A DNA stretch of 64,000 nucleotides from a bacterium (GCA_905221505.1 CAJNDL010000002.1:1-64000); one strand, 5' to 3'; shown: positions 20,531-29,473, numbered from the stretch's first letter. Numbers and translations: made by a program. The notes: a model not told the origin generated them from the sequence alone.

Positions 20531-21685
20531 CTACTCCACTTCTATTACAAAATTCAAATTATAAGCTGTTCCTGGGAAAAAAATCGGACATTGACCTATT
20601 ATCTCCTTACTTGGTGGGAAATCAACAAAGTTTTTCTCCTCGTTATAACACATCCACTGCTCTTCATTTTCAAATAAATAGTCATCATTAAAAACAACTA
20701 TATGCTTTCCTGATAAAACATAACAGTTACTTAAATCAGAGTCTTCTATTAATGATTGAAGTAAAACATATAATCCTGTTCCTCCAACATCTTGAATCTG
20801 TTTTCTACCTGAGATTCCCAATTGAGTCGCTGCTAGGTAATAGAAAAAGTCTTCAGGATAACTATCATCAAAAAACTCCTTATGCTTTTTATAAGCACCC
20901 ATAATTTTTTTGTATTTCTCACCTGTAAGTTCTTCTGAATTTAATTTGTGTTTAATATCTTCAAAGATTAGTTTATCTGAAAAATTAACAATAGCAATAT
21001 TTATTCCTTTAAATTCTCCAGCGACAACAACACCTTTTTCTTCTTTATTATGACTATCTGTGAGATCTATATCAATTAAACAATCTGACTTAGCATGCTC
21101 AAATGTATTACCTATCAATTCGGCACATATTTCAGAAATCTTCTCTGAAGATTCTGGTTTAATATCCATTTTTTTCAAAAACAAGTCTAGTTCAGTTTGA
21201 ATCACTGATTGATAAAAAGGGTCTTTTTCCTTGTCAGATAATCTGTAGACTTTTCTGTAATGGGTATCACTCTCATCACTTAAAAATTTTTGATAAAAAA
21301 GGGATTTAGAGAAATTTCTATTTAAATGAATTAAAGGAGATTTTCTGATACCATCTGTTAAAATAGTTGGTTCTGGTCCCCAAAATATTCGAATATTTCT
21401 TTTTTCATAATGAAGGTAATAGTAGCATAAACACTCCATTAGTATATACGTTAATTTGTCTGCTATTTCCAATTTATTATTAGTTAATTCAAACCAAACA
21501 GGTAGATTAGCTTTAGGATACTTTTTCTTCAGATAATTCATATGAAAAATAATATCTCCAATAGTTAATCCAGAGAATATTTCTTCATTTTTATTCACAT
21601 AATGGAAATTAAATTTATTATCTCTAATCCATTTTACATTCGATTGCTCGTTATTACAACTAACTATTTGCTCTAAAAACTTCAT
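20531..21685 (-). CDS. GHKL-type ATP-binding protein (histidine-kinase-like ATPase)
   Basis: 384 residues. The C-terminal half has the Bergerat ATP-binding elements: N box ELIGNTFEH (Glu189, Asn193, His197), an AIVNFSD strand-turn in the G1 position, and the G2 loop QDVGGTGLYVLLQSL (Gly301-Gly304). There is no phospho-acceptor histidine domain and no membrane segment, so it is not a sensor kinase of the ordinary sort. The N-terminal 180 residues match nothing I know. Visibly AT-rich, unlike valS upstream. It is the first gene of the ATPase / STAS-like / membrane-protein / methyltransferase / nuclease operon; a TATAAT lies at 21704-21709. A role in defence is suggested by the company, not shown. 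Confidence 0.8.
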   Translation of the reverse strand: MKFLEQIVSCNNEQSNVKWIRDNKFNFHYVNKNEEIFSGLTIGDIIFHMNYLKKKYPKANLPVWFELTNNKLEIADKLTYILMECLCYYYLHYEKRNIRIFWGPEPTILTDGIRKSPLIHLNRNFSKSLFYQKFLSDESDTHYRKVYRLSDKEKDPFYQSVIQTELDLFLKKMDIKPESSEKISEICAELIGNTFEHAKSDCLIDIDLTDSHNKEEKGVVVAGEFKGINIAIVNFSDKLIFEDIKHKLNSEELTGEKYKKIMGAYKKHKEFFDDSYPEDFFYYLAATQLGISGRKQIQDVGGTGLYVLLQSLIEDSDLSNCYVLSGKHIVVFNDDYLFENEEQWMCYNEEKNFVDFPPSKEIIGQCPIFFPGTAYNLNFVIEVE

Positions 21686-21746
21686 AAATCACCTCGTGTT
21701 TTTATTATATTACACAAAAAACAGCTTAAATATTACGAATACTGAT

Positions 21747-24398
21747 TTATCCAATAAGTTTCTTCATCTCATCAATACGTGCTACTGTCGCATCATACTT
21801 AGCTTGGTAGTCGGCTTGTTTGTCGCGTTCTTTTTGGACGACTTCTGGTTTGGCGTTGGCTACGAAGCGTTCGTTAGAGAGCTTCTTGCCGACCATATCC
21901 AGTTCTTTTTGCCATTTAGCCAGTTCTTTGTCGAGACGAGCCAGTTCTTCTTCGACATTGAGGAGATCTGCCAGTGGCAGATAGATTTCTGCTCCTGTGA
22001 TGACGCTTGACATAGCGAGTTCAGGTGCAGGGATGGTTGATGCGATTTCCAAGTGTTCTGGATTTGTAAAGCGTTTGATGTAGTTGACATTGCTGTTAAA
22101 GAAAGCTTCCAAGTTGCTATCGCTTGTCTTAACAAGGATGGTAATTGGCTTGCTTGGAGCTACGTTTACTTCAGCACGCGCATTACGAACGGCACGGATC
22201 AAGTCTTTAAGACTTTCGACACCAGTGTGGGCAACAAGGTCTTCAAAGGCTGGGTTGACAGTTGGGTACTCTGCTGTAACGATAGATCCTTCTGAGATTT
22301 GTCCAAAGATTTCCTCAGTCACGAATGGCATGATTGGGTGAAGGAGACGAAGGATCTTGTCCAAAGTGTAAAGGAGAACAGAACGTGTGATGACTTTCTC
22401 TTCTTCGTTGTCGCTATAAAGGACTTCCTTGGTCAACTCAACGTACCAGTCCGCAAACTCATCCCAGATGAAGTTGTAGAGGATGTGTCCAGCCACACCA
22501 AACTCAAACTTATCAAAGTTTTCAGTGACTTTTCCGATGGTTTCATTGAGGTTGTGGAGAATCCAGCGGTCTGTGACATTTCCAGCTTCCTTGTTAGCAA
22601 CTTTTTCCACATTAGCCGTTGCTTGCTCAAGGGTCAAGCCTTCATTGTTCATGAGGATGTAGCGAGAGATGTTCCAGATTTTGTTAATGAAGTTCCATGA
22701 AGCATCCATTTTCTCGTAAGAGAAGCGGACGTCTTGCCCTGGTGCAGAACCATTTGAAAGGAACCAACGAAGGCTATCTGTTCCGTACTTATCAATAACA
22801 TCCATTGGGTCAATCCCGTTACCGAGAGATTTCGACATCTTGCGTCCTTGCTCATCACGAATGAGACCATGAATCAAGGCATTTTTGAATGGCGACTTGC
22901 CAGTAAATTCCAAACCTTGGAAAATCATTCGAGATACCCAGAACGGAATAATATCATAACCAGTCACCAAAGTTGATGTTGGATAATAACGTTTGAAGTC
23001 TTCTGAGTCAACATCAGGCCAGCCCATTGTTGAGAATGGCCAAAGGGCAGAACTGAACCAAGTATCCAAAACGTCTTCGTCCTGAGTCCATCCGTCGCCT
23101 TTTGGAGCTTCTTCGCCGACGTACATTTCACCCTCAGCATTGTACCAAGCAGGGATTTGGTGACCCCACCAGAGCTGACGAGAGATAACCCAGTCGTGGA
23201 CATTTTCCATCCATTGGAGGAAGGTATCGTTGAAACGAGGTGGGTAGAATTCTACCTTGTCATCTGTGTCTTGGTTGGCAATAGCATTCTTAGCCAATTG
23301 GTCCATCTTGACGAACCATTGAGTAGACAAGCGTGGCTCAACCACTACACCTGTACGCTCTGAGTGACCAACACTATGGACACGTTTTTCGATTTTAACG
23401 AGGGCGCCGATTTCTTCCAACTTAGCAATGACTGCCTTACGAGCTTCGAAACGGTCCATACCTGCAAATTCAAAGGCCAAGTCATTCATGGTTCCGTCAT
23501 CGTTCATGACGTTGACTTGTGGCAAGTTGTGTCGTTGACCAACCAAGAAATCGTTTGGATCGTGGGCAGGAGTGATTTTCACGACACCAGTACCAAACGC
23601 AGGATCTGCGTGCTCGTCTCCAACGATTGGGATCAATTTATTAGCGATTGGAAGGATGACGTTTTTACCAATCAAGTCCTTGTAGCGTGGGTCTTCTGGA
23701 TTGACCGCTACCGCAACGTCCCCAAACATGGTCTCAGGACGAGTAGTCGCAACTTCAAGGGCGCGTGAGCCATCTTCTAGCATGTAGTTCATGTGATAGA
23801 AGGCACCTTCGACGTCCTTGTGGATAACCTCGATATCAGAAAGGGCTGTGCGTGCAGCTGGGTCCCAGTTGATGATAAATTCACCACGGTAGATCCAGCC
23901 TTTCTTGTAAAGATCCACAAAGACCTTGCGAACGGCTTTTGACAAACCTTCATCAAGAGTGAAACGCTCACGAGAGTAGTCTACAGAGAGACCCATCTTG
24001 CCCCATTGTTCCTTGATGGTAGTGGCATATTCGTCTTTCCATTCCCAGACTTTCTCTAGGAATTTTTCACGACCCAAGTCATAACGGCTGATGCCCTCAC
24101 CACGTAAGCGCTCCTCAACCTTAGCCTGAGTGGCAATCCCAGCGTGGTCCATACCTGGAAGCCAGAGCGTATCAAAACCTTGCATGCGTTTTTGACGGAT
24201 GATAATATCCTGAAGAGTCGTATCCCAAGCGTGACCAAGGTGGAGTTTACCAGTTACGTTTGGTGGTGGAATCACGATAGAATAAGGCTTAGCCTTTTGA
24301 TCGCCTGAAGGCTTGAAAACATCAGCATCAAGCCATTTTTGGTAACGACCAGCCTCAACCTCGGCTGGATTGTATTTAGGTGAAAGTTCTTTAGACAT
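21747..24398 (-). CDS. valS: Valyl-tRNA synthetase
   Basis: 883-residue class I aminoacyl-tRNA synthetase that charges tRNA-Val. HIGH-type motif [12 protein letters not shown] near residue 50 and KMSKS in [11 protein letters not shown] near residue 530; the long editing insertion and the C-terminal coiled coil ([18 protein letters not shown]) are complete. In relatives I expect a T-box leader directly before it, but here the T-box is 3.9 kb upstream behind accessory genes, and the immediate leader has only a long-looped stem (24443-24492). A decayed copy of its 5' end lies at 26930-27078. Confidence 0.97.
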   Translation of the reverse strand: MSKELSPKYNPAEVEAGRYQKWLDADVFKPSGDQKAKPYSIVIPPPNVTGKLHLGHAWDTTLQDIIIRQKRMQGFDTLWLPGMDHAGIATQAKVEERLRGEGISRYDLGREKFLEKVWEWKDEYATTIKEQWGKMGLSVDYSRERFTLDEGLSKAVRKVFVDLYKKGWIYRGEFIINWDPAARTALSDIEVIHKDVEGAFYHMNYMLEDGSRALEVATTRPETMFGDVAVAVNPEDPRYKDLIGKNVILPIANKLIPIVGDEHADPAFGTGVVKITPAHDPNDFLVGQRHNLPQVNVMNDDGTMNDLAFEFAGMDRFEARKAVIAKLEEIGALVKIEKRVHSVGHSERTGVVVEPRLSTQWFVKMDQLAKNAIANQDTDDKVEFYPPRFNDTFLQWMENVHDWVISRQLWWGHQIPAWYNAEGEMYVGEEAPKGDGWTQDEDVLDTWFSSALWPFSTMGWPDVDSEDFKRYYPTSTLVTGYDIIPFWVSRMIFQGLEFTGKSPFKNALIHGLIRDEQGRKMSKSLGNGIDPMDVIDKYGTDSLRWFLSNGSAPGQDVRFSYEKMDASWNFINKIWNISRYILMNNEGLTLEQATANVEKVANKEAGNVTDRWILHNLNETIGKVTENFDKFEFGVAGHILYNFIWDEFADWYVELTKEVLYSDNEEEKVITRSVLLYTLDKILRLLHPIMPFVTEEIFGQISEGSIVTAEYPTVNPAFEDLVAHTGVESLKDLIRAVRNARAEVNVAPSKPITILVKTSDSNLEAFFNSNVNYIKRFTNPEHLEIASTIPAPELAMSSVITGAEIYLPLADLLNVEEELARLDKELAKWQKELDMVGKKLSNERFVANAKPEVVQKERDKQADYQAKYDATVARIDEMKKLIG

Positions 24399-24442
24399 GT
24401 GTTTGTCCTTTCTAGTTAATATCTTTAAATAAAATTAGTATG

Positions 24443-24492
24443 TAGAAGATAGACTGTGATTCAACTCATCTTGTTTTTCTCAGTATCTTCTA
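24443..24492 (-). other. Long-loop stem in the valS leader
   Basis: TAGAAGATA (24443-24451) and TATCTTCTA (24484-24492) are perfect inverted repeats, extended inwards by CTG/CAG after a two-base bulge. No T-box consensus is found in this leader. The stem may be structural or a scar; its role is unknown. Confidence 0.45.
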
Positions 24493-24525
24493 TGAGCAAA
24501 AAAGAAACCGTGTAAAAATGTTACA

Positions 24526-25527
24526 TTAACTTTCTCTCATTATCTTCATAATATGTTTATCAAAGTCTGATATAATTTTTTGAGTTCGGTTAAATTTCTC
24601 ATACTCCTGGATGGCTTTTGAGTCTGCTTGTTTCTTGGAAATACTTCCTTTTCCTTCTAAAATTTCGTACTCATTAAAAGATAGAAAACGATCAATACTA
24701 TCTGCCAATCCTCGCATTGTAAAAGTATTACGGCGCTCAACCAAACCCTCGATATAATCAAAATAGGCTGTAACAGTTCGCTCTAGTTGTCGAATTTCTT
24801 TTTCTTGCAAATAATTTTTAGCTACCGTTACATCTGATTTGAGCACTCGTCCATCAGGTGCATTCTTCCAAGTAGTTAATCCCATTTTTTCTTTATTATC
24901 ATCGGCTTGTTGATAGATAATTTCTGCAGCCGTACTTCCAGTAATTGCATAATGAAATTTATTTTGCACCATGGCATAGAAGTTTTTAGTAATATCTGAG
25001 TTTCGATCATAATCTATGGCACATTCGGCAAAGATATCCGTAATTTGTTGATAGATTTGGCGCTCGCTAGAACGAATAGAGCGAATTCGTTCTAAAAGTT
25101 CACGAAAATAATCTTTTCCGAAAACTGTCTGTCCTTGTTTCAAGCGTTCATCATCTAAAACAAAACCTTTGATAATAAATTCTTTCAAGGTATTGGTTGC
25201 CCAAATTCTAAATTGAGTAGCCTTGCTGGAATTTACACGATAGCCAACTGAAATGATAGCATCCAGATTGTAATATTCAAGTTCACGCCTGACAGTTCTA
25301 TTTCCCTCTTGTTGAACCTGTGCAAATTTTGCACAAGTTGACACCTTATCTAACTCACCACTATCATAAATGTTTTTTAAGTGCTTTGTAATGACACTTC
25401 GTTCAACTCCAAAGAGCTCTGCAAGACCTTTTTGAGTCAACCAAAGATTTTCATCTTGTAAAAGGATATCTAGCTGAACGTCGCCATTTGGTGTAGTATA
25501 CAGGATGAAATTAGAAATTTCATTCAA
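24526..25527 (-). CDS. rhuM: RhuM family protein
   Basis: 333 residues of the RhuM (virulence protein RhuM) family. The N-terminal half carries a DNA-binding-like segment (LWLTQKGLAELFGVERSVITKHL), the family core EYYNLDAIISVGYRVNS and RIWATNTLKEFIIKGF, and a C-terminal helical domain. The family is common in mobile and defence islands, including next to restriction systems; its biochemical role is not established. It sits between the HhH protein gene and valS on the same strand, in an insertion that is accessory relative to the usual T-box-valS order. Confidence 0.9.
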   Translation of the reverse strand: MNEISNFILYTTPNGDVQLDILLQDENLWLTQKGLAELFGVERSVITKHLKNIYDSGELDKVSTCAKFAQVQQEGNRTVRRELEYYNLDAIISVGYRVNSSKATQFRIWATNTLKEFIIKGFVLDDERLKQGQTVFGKDYFRELLERIRSIRSSERQIYQQITDIFAECAIDYDRNSDITKNFYAMVQNKFHYAITGSTAAEIIYQQADDNKEKMGLTTWKNAPDGRVLKSDVTVAKNYLQEKEIRQLERTVTAYFDYIEGLVERRNTFTMRGLADSIDRFLSFNEYEILEGKGSISKKQADSKAIQEYEKFNRTQKIISDFDKHIMKIMRES

Positions 25528-25558
25528 GATAATTCCACCTCCCCCCTTCCATAAACAA

Positions 25559-26800
25559 TTACTTCTCGTTTTTAAATTTTATACCGTTTTCCTTCAGCTT
25601 TTTAACGGTTACAGGACCAATTCCCTTCAAAGCGAGAACTTCTTTTTCAGTCCATTTTTTGAAATCTGAAGATGTACGGATCCTGTTTTCTACAAAGATA
25701 CGAACAAGATCCATCCGGATTCCCTTCATTTTTTCCTCGCTCATAAAGGAGTACCAGTCTGTGACCTTGGATAAATTTTTTATCATACTAGAATGATTCG
25801 AAAATACTGGTTTACGGCGAAATTTTTTGGCTTCGTTTGTTAAAAATTTCGTTAAAATAATATTTTCTAGTAAATAATCAAACAGAGGATACAAACTAGC
25901 TTGTAGCGATTCAACTGAATTTGGACAATAGCATTCTTGGTCTTCGATATCTATAACTTTGAATTGCCAATCTTCCTCTATAAAGAATTCAACAGCTTCA
26001 TCATTGATTTCCACTAATTTTGCAAATAGCTGACTGGCTTCCTCAATTTTCCCTTGAGAAAAAACAGAGATGATGACATGAATAAGAATGGTATCATCCC
26101 GTTTTCCTTTATTTAATTCTTCACGATAGAAACGTTCAACCTTTAGTTCCTGACCAGTAATATGATACAAGGAAAGCATACAGAAGACAAAATTAGGAGG
26201 AAAACGTTCTGGTCGCTTACTCAAATATAGGTCAATCAATTCTATAGCCTTAGAATTGAAATTCTCCATCATATAATACTCAATCAGAAACATCAGAGCA
26301 GACAGGATAGGGCGTGCTTCAAAATAATTCCAACTATTGTATCCATTCATTTTCCATTTTTCTAAAACTAGAACTTCAAAATCCAATACTTTTTTAAAGG
26401 TTGGCAAATCAAAATCTTCAACTTCTGATAAGAATAGGTGAAAATCAGCAGCAAAGTAATCTGGATTGATTTTTAAAACTTGCTTTAACAGTTTGTTTCG
26501 TTTCTGTGTATTCGGAGTATGCATAGCTTCTCTAAATAAAGCATGATCCTCATGCCAGTCAAAACTTCCATTTTTTAGTTGGTAATTGATTAGCTGAACA
26601 TCTGGATACTCTCCGTGTTCATCAGCATATTGCATCACTGCTGTATGCAGTTCATCGAAATTTTGAATGGTCCGACGTTCTACAAAAGTTGGATTTTTGG
26701 CTATGATTTCTGTCCAAACAGCCTCTTCTTCAGAAATAACTTTGATATCCAACTTTTGCTGGCGTTTTAATTCTTTTTTTCTATTTTTCTTTTTAGCCAT
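25559..26800 (-). CDS. Large helical protein with C-terminal helix-hairpin-helix
   Basis: 413 residues. The N-terminus is very basic (MAKKKNRKKELKRQQ), the long middle is helical and TPR/SEC-C-like in composition, and the last 35 residues form a helix-hairpin-helix (WTEKEVLALKGIGPVTVKKL), a non-specific DNA-binding element. Both termini closely resemble those of the 131-residue protein encoded at 28511-28906, while the middle is unrelated. No family name recognised. Its ATG overlaps the end of an open fragment left from another gene (26793-26935). Confidence 0.75.
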   Translation of the reverse strand: MAKKKNRKKELKRQQKLDIKVISEEEAVWTEIIAKNPTFVERRTIQNFDELHTAVMQYADEHGEYPDVQLINYQLKNGSFDWHEDHALFREAMHTPNTQKRNKLLKQVLKINPDYFAADFHLFLSEVEDFDLPTFKKVLDFEVLVLEKWKMNGYNSWNYFEARPILSALMFLIEYYMMENFNSKAIELIDLYLSKRPERFPPNFVFCMLSLYHITGQELKVERFYREELNKGKRDDTILIHVIISVFSQGKIEEASQLFAKLVEINDEAVEFFIEEDWQFKVIDIEDQECYCPNSVESLQASLYPLFDYLLENIILTKFLTNEAKKFRRKPVFSNHSSMIKNLSKVTDWYSFMSEEKMKGIRMDLVRIFVENRIRTSSDFKKWTEKEVLALKGIGPVTVKKLKENGIKFKNEK

Positions 26801-26935
26801 CTATTTTCTCCTCTAATTCATCCTTCAATAGACCAGACTCTACCTCTGCTGTATTGGATATTCTTACAGCCTCGGATACAAGCTTGAATGGGAAATCCCA
26901 GTTTCTTTGTGATTCGTTTACTTTGAAGGTTGTAC
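26793..26935 (-). pseudogene. 3' fragment of an unidentified gene fused to the valS remnant
   Basis: Minus strand is open for about 45 codons through NWDFPFKLVSEAVRI and ESGLLKDELEEKIDG to a TAA at 26793-26795, which overlaps the start of the next gene. It has protein-like composition and no start of its own; it begins where valS homology ends. I read it as the tail of a gene cut off by the rearrangement. The family is not recognised. Confidence 0.5.
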
Positions 26936-27078
26936 CCCAAGCGTGATCAAGGTAGAGTTTTCCAGTTACATTTGGTGGTGGGAATCACGAACGAAAAAGA
27001 TTGAGACTTTTGAACTTCTTGAGTCTTGAGAACGTCTTCATGAAGTTGTTTAGATATGTGTTTATCCTTTCTAGTTAT
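26930..27078 (-). pseudogene. valS: Decayed copy of the valS 5' end
   Basis: Aligned by eye with 24200-24418, this segment matches the valS ribosome-site region (AACTAGAAAGGA-type), the start region and the HIGH-motif codons ([12 protein letters not shown]). The start ATG has become ATA (27055-27057), roughly 20 codons in the Lys/Pro-rich N-terminus are lost, and one extra base shifts the frame in the CCACCACC codons. It cannot encode a product. Its leader part supplies the stop codon of the ecsC-like gene (TAG at 27071-27073), so it marks an exact junction. Confidence 0.85.
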
Positions 27079-28102
27079 CTAATTCCATAAACTCCGCTTC
27101 AATAACAGATTTTTCTTCCTTTTCCATTAATGAACGTATACGAGATTCCTTTTCTGCAATAAAACGTTTTTGGTAAAAAATATCAGCGTACTCTAATACC
27201 TTTTTCATTTGAGCAGTATCCAGAAATGCACTAATTCCAGCAGAAACAAAAGGGATAGACTTTTTTATAAAATTTTGAGTTAATTTTTTTCCAAGTAGCT
27301 CAAAAGTTTCTTTAAATATTGTATTTTCAATTCCTTTCTCGCCTGCCTTTTCTAACGCTTTAGCAGCACTTTTATGAGACAACGCTCTCATTTGTGTAAG
27401 AAGTAATGGAATCCCTCCTCTGGCAGCCATGTCAGACCAAGTTTTTTTTGAAGTTTCTCTAATAATAGTAGCTTTACTCATTAGCATTACTTTGGTAATT
27501 ACAGCGGATAGTTCATTATTTATATCTGATTTTGCTGGACTCATAGCATTAACAAAAACTGAATTTGCAATTATAAGTTCCTCGTGATCATTTTTTACAT
27601 CATATCCATAATACATGGCAATGGATTGAACTGCTCTAAAATAAATAAACGTACTTAAAATAAGATTAAAAGGAAGACCTGCAAATCCAAAATATCCAGT
27701 TCCACCGCCTTCTATAAAGGCACCAATTAAATTCATAGTTCGAAAATCATCTACAGCTTTTGAAATTTCATAACTTCGAAGTTTTGGAATATCTTGATAA
27801 CTATTTATTTTTCCGTGCTTTTGTAGATTTTCAACTATTTTTTGATTACTAACCGACAATTTAGCAGCTTGTTCTTCAATTATTTTAAAACCATTAGTGA
27901 TTTGTGTCATGGCTTGTATGTAGATTTCTTGTTCAGAAATAGAGTTTCCAACACCTCCAATAATTTCTTTTACTCCCTCTGGAATAATTTCCGCTACTCG
28001 TTCTCCCAATTTTGCTAAATGGCCTGGTTTGGTCAGTATTTCATAGCGATTGTTTAATCTATCTAAAGAGTCTATTTCCTTTTTATCTAAGATATCTTCC
28101 AT
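27071..28102 (-). CDS. EcsC family protein
   Basis: 343 residues of the EcsC family. Recognisable parts are the Gly-rich membrane-associating region (FIEGGGTGYFGFAGLPFNLILSTF) and the conserved FRAVQSIAMYYGYDVKND. EcsC proteins are found near Ecs ABC transporters in Bacillus, but the function is unknown; here the gene is far from the ecsAB-like pair at 51-53 kb. It lies directly behind a valine-type T-box leader and ends within a relic of valS leader sequence, so its expression may now respond to uncharged tRNA. Confidence 0.82.
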   Translation of the reverse strand: MEDILDKKEIDSLDRLNNRYEILTKPGHLAKLGERVAEIIPEGVKEIIGGVGNSISEQEIYIQAMTQITNGFKIIEEQAAKLSVSNQKIVENLQKHGKINSYQDIPKLRSYEISKAVDDFRTMNLIGAFIEGGGTGYFGFAGLPFNLILSTFIYFRAVQSIAMYYGYDVKNDHEELIIANSVFVNAMSPAKSDINNELSAVITKVMLMSKATIIRETSKKTWSDMAARGGIPLLLTQMRALSHKSAAKALEKAGEKGIENTIFKETFELLGKKLTQNFIKKSIPFVSAGISAFLDTAQMKKVLEYADIFYQKRFIAEKESRIRSLMEKEEKSVIEAEFMELDN

Positions 28103-28177
28103 AATCTTACTTTTTCCTCTAATTTTTACTAAATGTGTATAAGGTATAAATATAAAGAATAATATTAAAGTTAAATT

Positions 28178-28234
28178 TTATAATTTTCTTACAATATCCG
28201 TTTCGATTCTTTCTGCTAACTCTGATCTTGTCAT
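28178..28234 (-). CDS. Possible 18-codon leader ORF
   Basis: Between the T-box terminator and the ecsC-like gene, ATG at 28232-28234 after GAGGGAAGG opens an 18-codon frame (begins MTRSELAERIE, ends TAA at 28178). The amino-acid composition is protein-like, but nothing else supports expression; it could be a gene relic. Confidence 0.25.
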   Translation of the reverse strand: MTRSELAERIETDIVRKL

Positions 28235-28249
28235 CCTTCCCTCGCTTCC

Positions 28250-28467
28250 CATAAAAAATGCCCCTGCCATCTACATGACAGGGACGAATGTGTTTATCCG
28301 CGGTACCACCCAATTTCGGGCAGTTGCCCGCAACTCTCGTCTTTAAAACAAAAAGACACTTTTATTTCAATTTTTCATCCATTAGCAACTAGTTTTGACA
28401 CATTTGTGGACTTCTCAGCACCGCCACTTTCTGTAAAATGTGGGATTCAAAACACCTCTAATGCCTC
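28250..28467 (-). promoter_or_regulatory. T-box riboswitch leader (valine-type)
   Basis: The minus strand carries the T-box sequence GGGTGGTACCGCG at 28311-28299. It is followed by a terminator with stem CCCTGTCAT/ATGGCAGGG (one G-T pair), loop GTAG, then GCATTTTTTAT (28250-28284). Upstream, stem I pairs GTTTTGA with TCAAAAC and CACATTT with AAATGTG; GTC followed by A at 28399-28397 is a possible specifier for valine. T-boxes bind uncharged tRNA and switch off the terminator. The next gene downstream is ecsC-like rather than valS. Confidence 0.9.
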
Positions 28468-28468
28468 T

Positions 28469-28497
28469 ATTGTAGCAAGATTTTTTCGGAAATGCAA
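28469..28497 (-). promoter_or_regulatory. Promoter of the T-box leader
   Basis: TTGCAT (28492-28497), 17-bp spacer, TACAAT (28469-28474) on the minus strand, just upstream of the T-box leader. Confidence 0.7.
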
Positions 28498-28510
28498 GGC
28501 ACAAGAAAGA

Positions 28511-28906
28511 TTACTTGAACTTGATTCCATTTTCTTTCAATTTCTTGATGGTAGCTGGTCCGATTCCTTTCAAGGCAAGGAGTTCTTTTTCGGTCCAGTT
28601 TTTGAAATCTGACGCAGACTTGATTCCTTCATCATAGAAAGTTTTGGCACGGTCAAGTGGAAGTCCACCCAAGTTTGTTGCAAAATCTTCGACAGAGTTG
28701 GCTACTTTTTGAGCTTGCTCTTTGGTAGCTTCTACTGCTTGTTCAACTTTTTTAGAAACAGCCTTACCAGCTTGGTTTGCTGACTGCTCAGCACGTTTTA
28801 CGACTTTCTTTGTCTCTTCTACAACCTTAGTCACAGTACTTGAAAAGGCACCTGCACGACGGAGGCTATTTCGTAATTGTTTTTTACGATTGAGTTTCTT
28901 TGACAT
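28511..28906 (-). CDS. Small Lys/Ala-rich protein with C-terminal helix-hairpin-helix
   Basis: 131 residues: basic N-terminus (MSKKLNRKKQLRNSLRR), a long Ala/Lys/Glu amphipathic helical middle that looks like a coiled coil, and a C-terminal helix-hairpin-helix (NWTEKELLALKGIGPATIKK). It shares both ends with the 413-residue protein at 25559-26800. Probably DNA- or RNA-associated; function unknown. The T-box leader promoter begins immediately after its stop. Confidence 0.78.
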   Translation of the reverse strand: MSKKLNRKKQLRNSLRRAGAFSSTVTKVVEETKKVVKRAEQSANQAGKAVSKKVEQAVEATKEQAQKVANSVEDFATNLGGLPLDRAKTFYDEGIKSASDFKNWTEKELLALKGIGPATIKKLKENGIKFK

Positions 28907-29041
28907 GATAAAATCCTTTCAATAAAAAACCCCTGTTCTGACAAGGATTTAATATAAATATTCTATCAAGATTTTAGTAAAAAATCAAGAAATGAAATAT
29001 AATTAGAATAAAAATCAGTTTTTTCCTACTCCTAGAAAAAA

Positions 29042-29070
29042 TTGACAATGGTCTAACAAGTTGATAAAAT
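29042..29070 (+). promoter_or_regulatory. Promoter of the DUF898-like gene
   Basis: TTGACA (29042-29047), 17-bp spacer, TAAAAT (29065-29070) on the plus strand, about 50 bp before the start. Confidence 0.75.
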
Positions 29071-29122
29071 ATACCTCAATGTGCAAAACTGATTCACACT
29101 AAAAGCTGACGGAGATGAATTT

Positions 29123-29428
29123 ATGAATACTGAAAGTTACTTTGATGGTGGACTCTTGAGTTATATTGGTTACTACATTTTATCATTCATCATTATTGTC
29201 CTTACTTTAGGAATAGCAACCCCATGGGCTGTTTGCCTCATGCAAAATTGGAAAATCAAACATACCGTCATTGACGGACGTCGCCTCTACTTTGATGGTA
29301 CAGGTGCCCAGTTATTTGGAAACTGGATTAAATGGTTCTTACTTTGTATCATCACACTTGGAATTTATTCTTTTTGGTTGAACATCAAAATGGAACAATG
29401 GATTACCAAACATACACACCACGTATAA
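29123..29428 (+). CDS. DUF898-like small membrane protein
   Basis: 101 residues with two hydrophobic segments (YYILSFIIIVLTLGIATPWAV and WFLLCIITLGIYSFWL) separated by a short polar part containing the DGRRLYFDGTG motif, which is typical of DUF898-like membrane proteins. One of the few plus-strand genes in this part of the window, with its own good promoter and a bidirectional terminator after it. Function unknown. Confidence 0.8.
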   Translation: MNTESYFDGGLLSYIGYYILSFIIIVLTLGIATPWAVCLMQNWKIKHTVIDGRRLYFDGTGAQLFGNWIKWFLLCIITLGIYSFWLNIKMEQWITKHTHHV

Positions 29429-29431
29429 AAT

Positions 29432-29464
29432 AAAAAGTGCGGTTCTTACAACTGCACTTTTTTA
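29432..29464. terminator. Bidirectional terminator between convergent genes
   Basis: AAAAAGTGC pairs with GCACTTTTT (29432-29440, 29454-29462), serving the DUF898-like gene and the convergent DUF1912-like gene. Confidence 0.8.
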
Positions 29465-29473
29465 TCTAATCAA

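Noticed and set aside
22053..23768. Plus-strand open frames inside valS
   Set aside because: No start signals; entirely within a full-length conserved gene.
24443..24492. A second T-box before valS
   Set aside because: A stem is present, but the GGGTGGTACCGCG-type sequence and a terminator are absent.
28119..28313. 64-codon minus-strand frame spanning the T-box terminator
   Set aside because: It begins inside the T-box region and overlaps riboswitch structure; no ribosome site.
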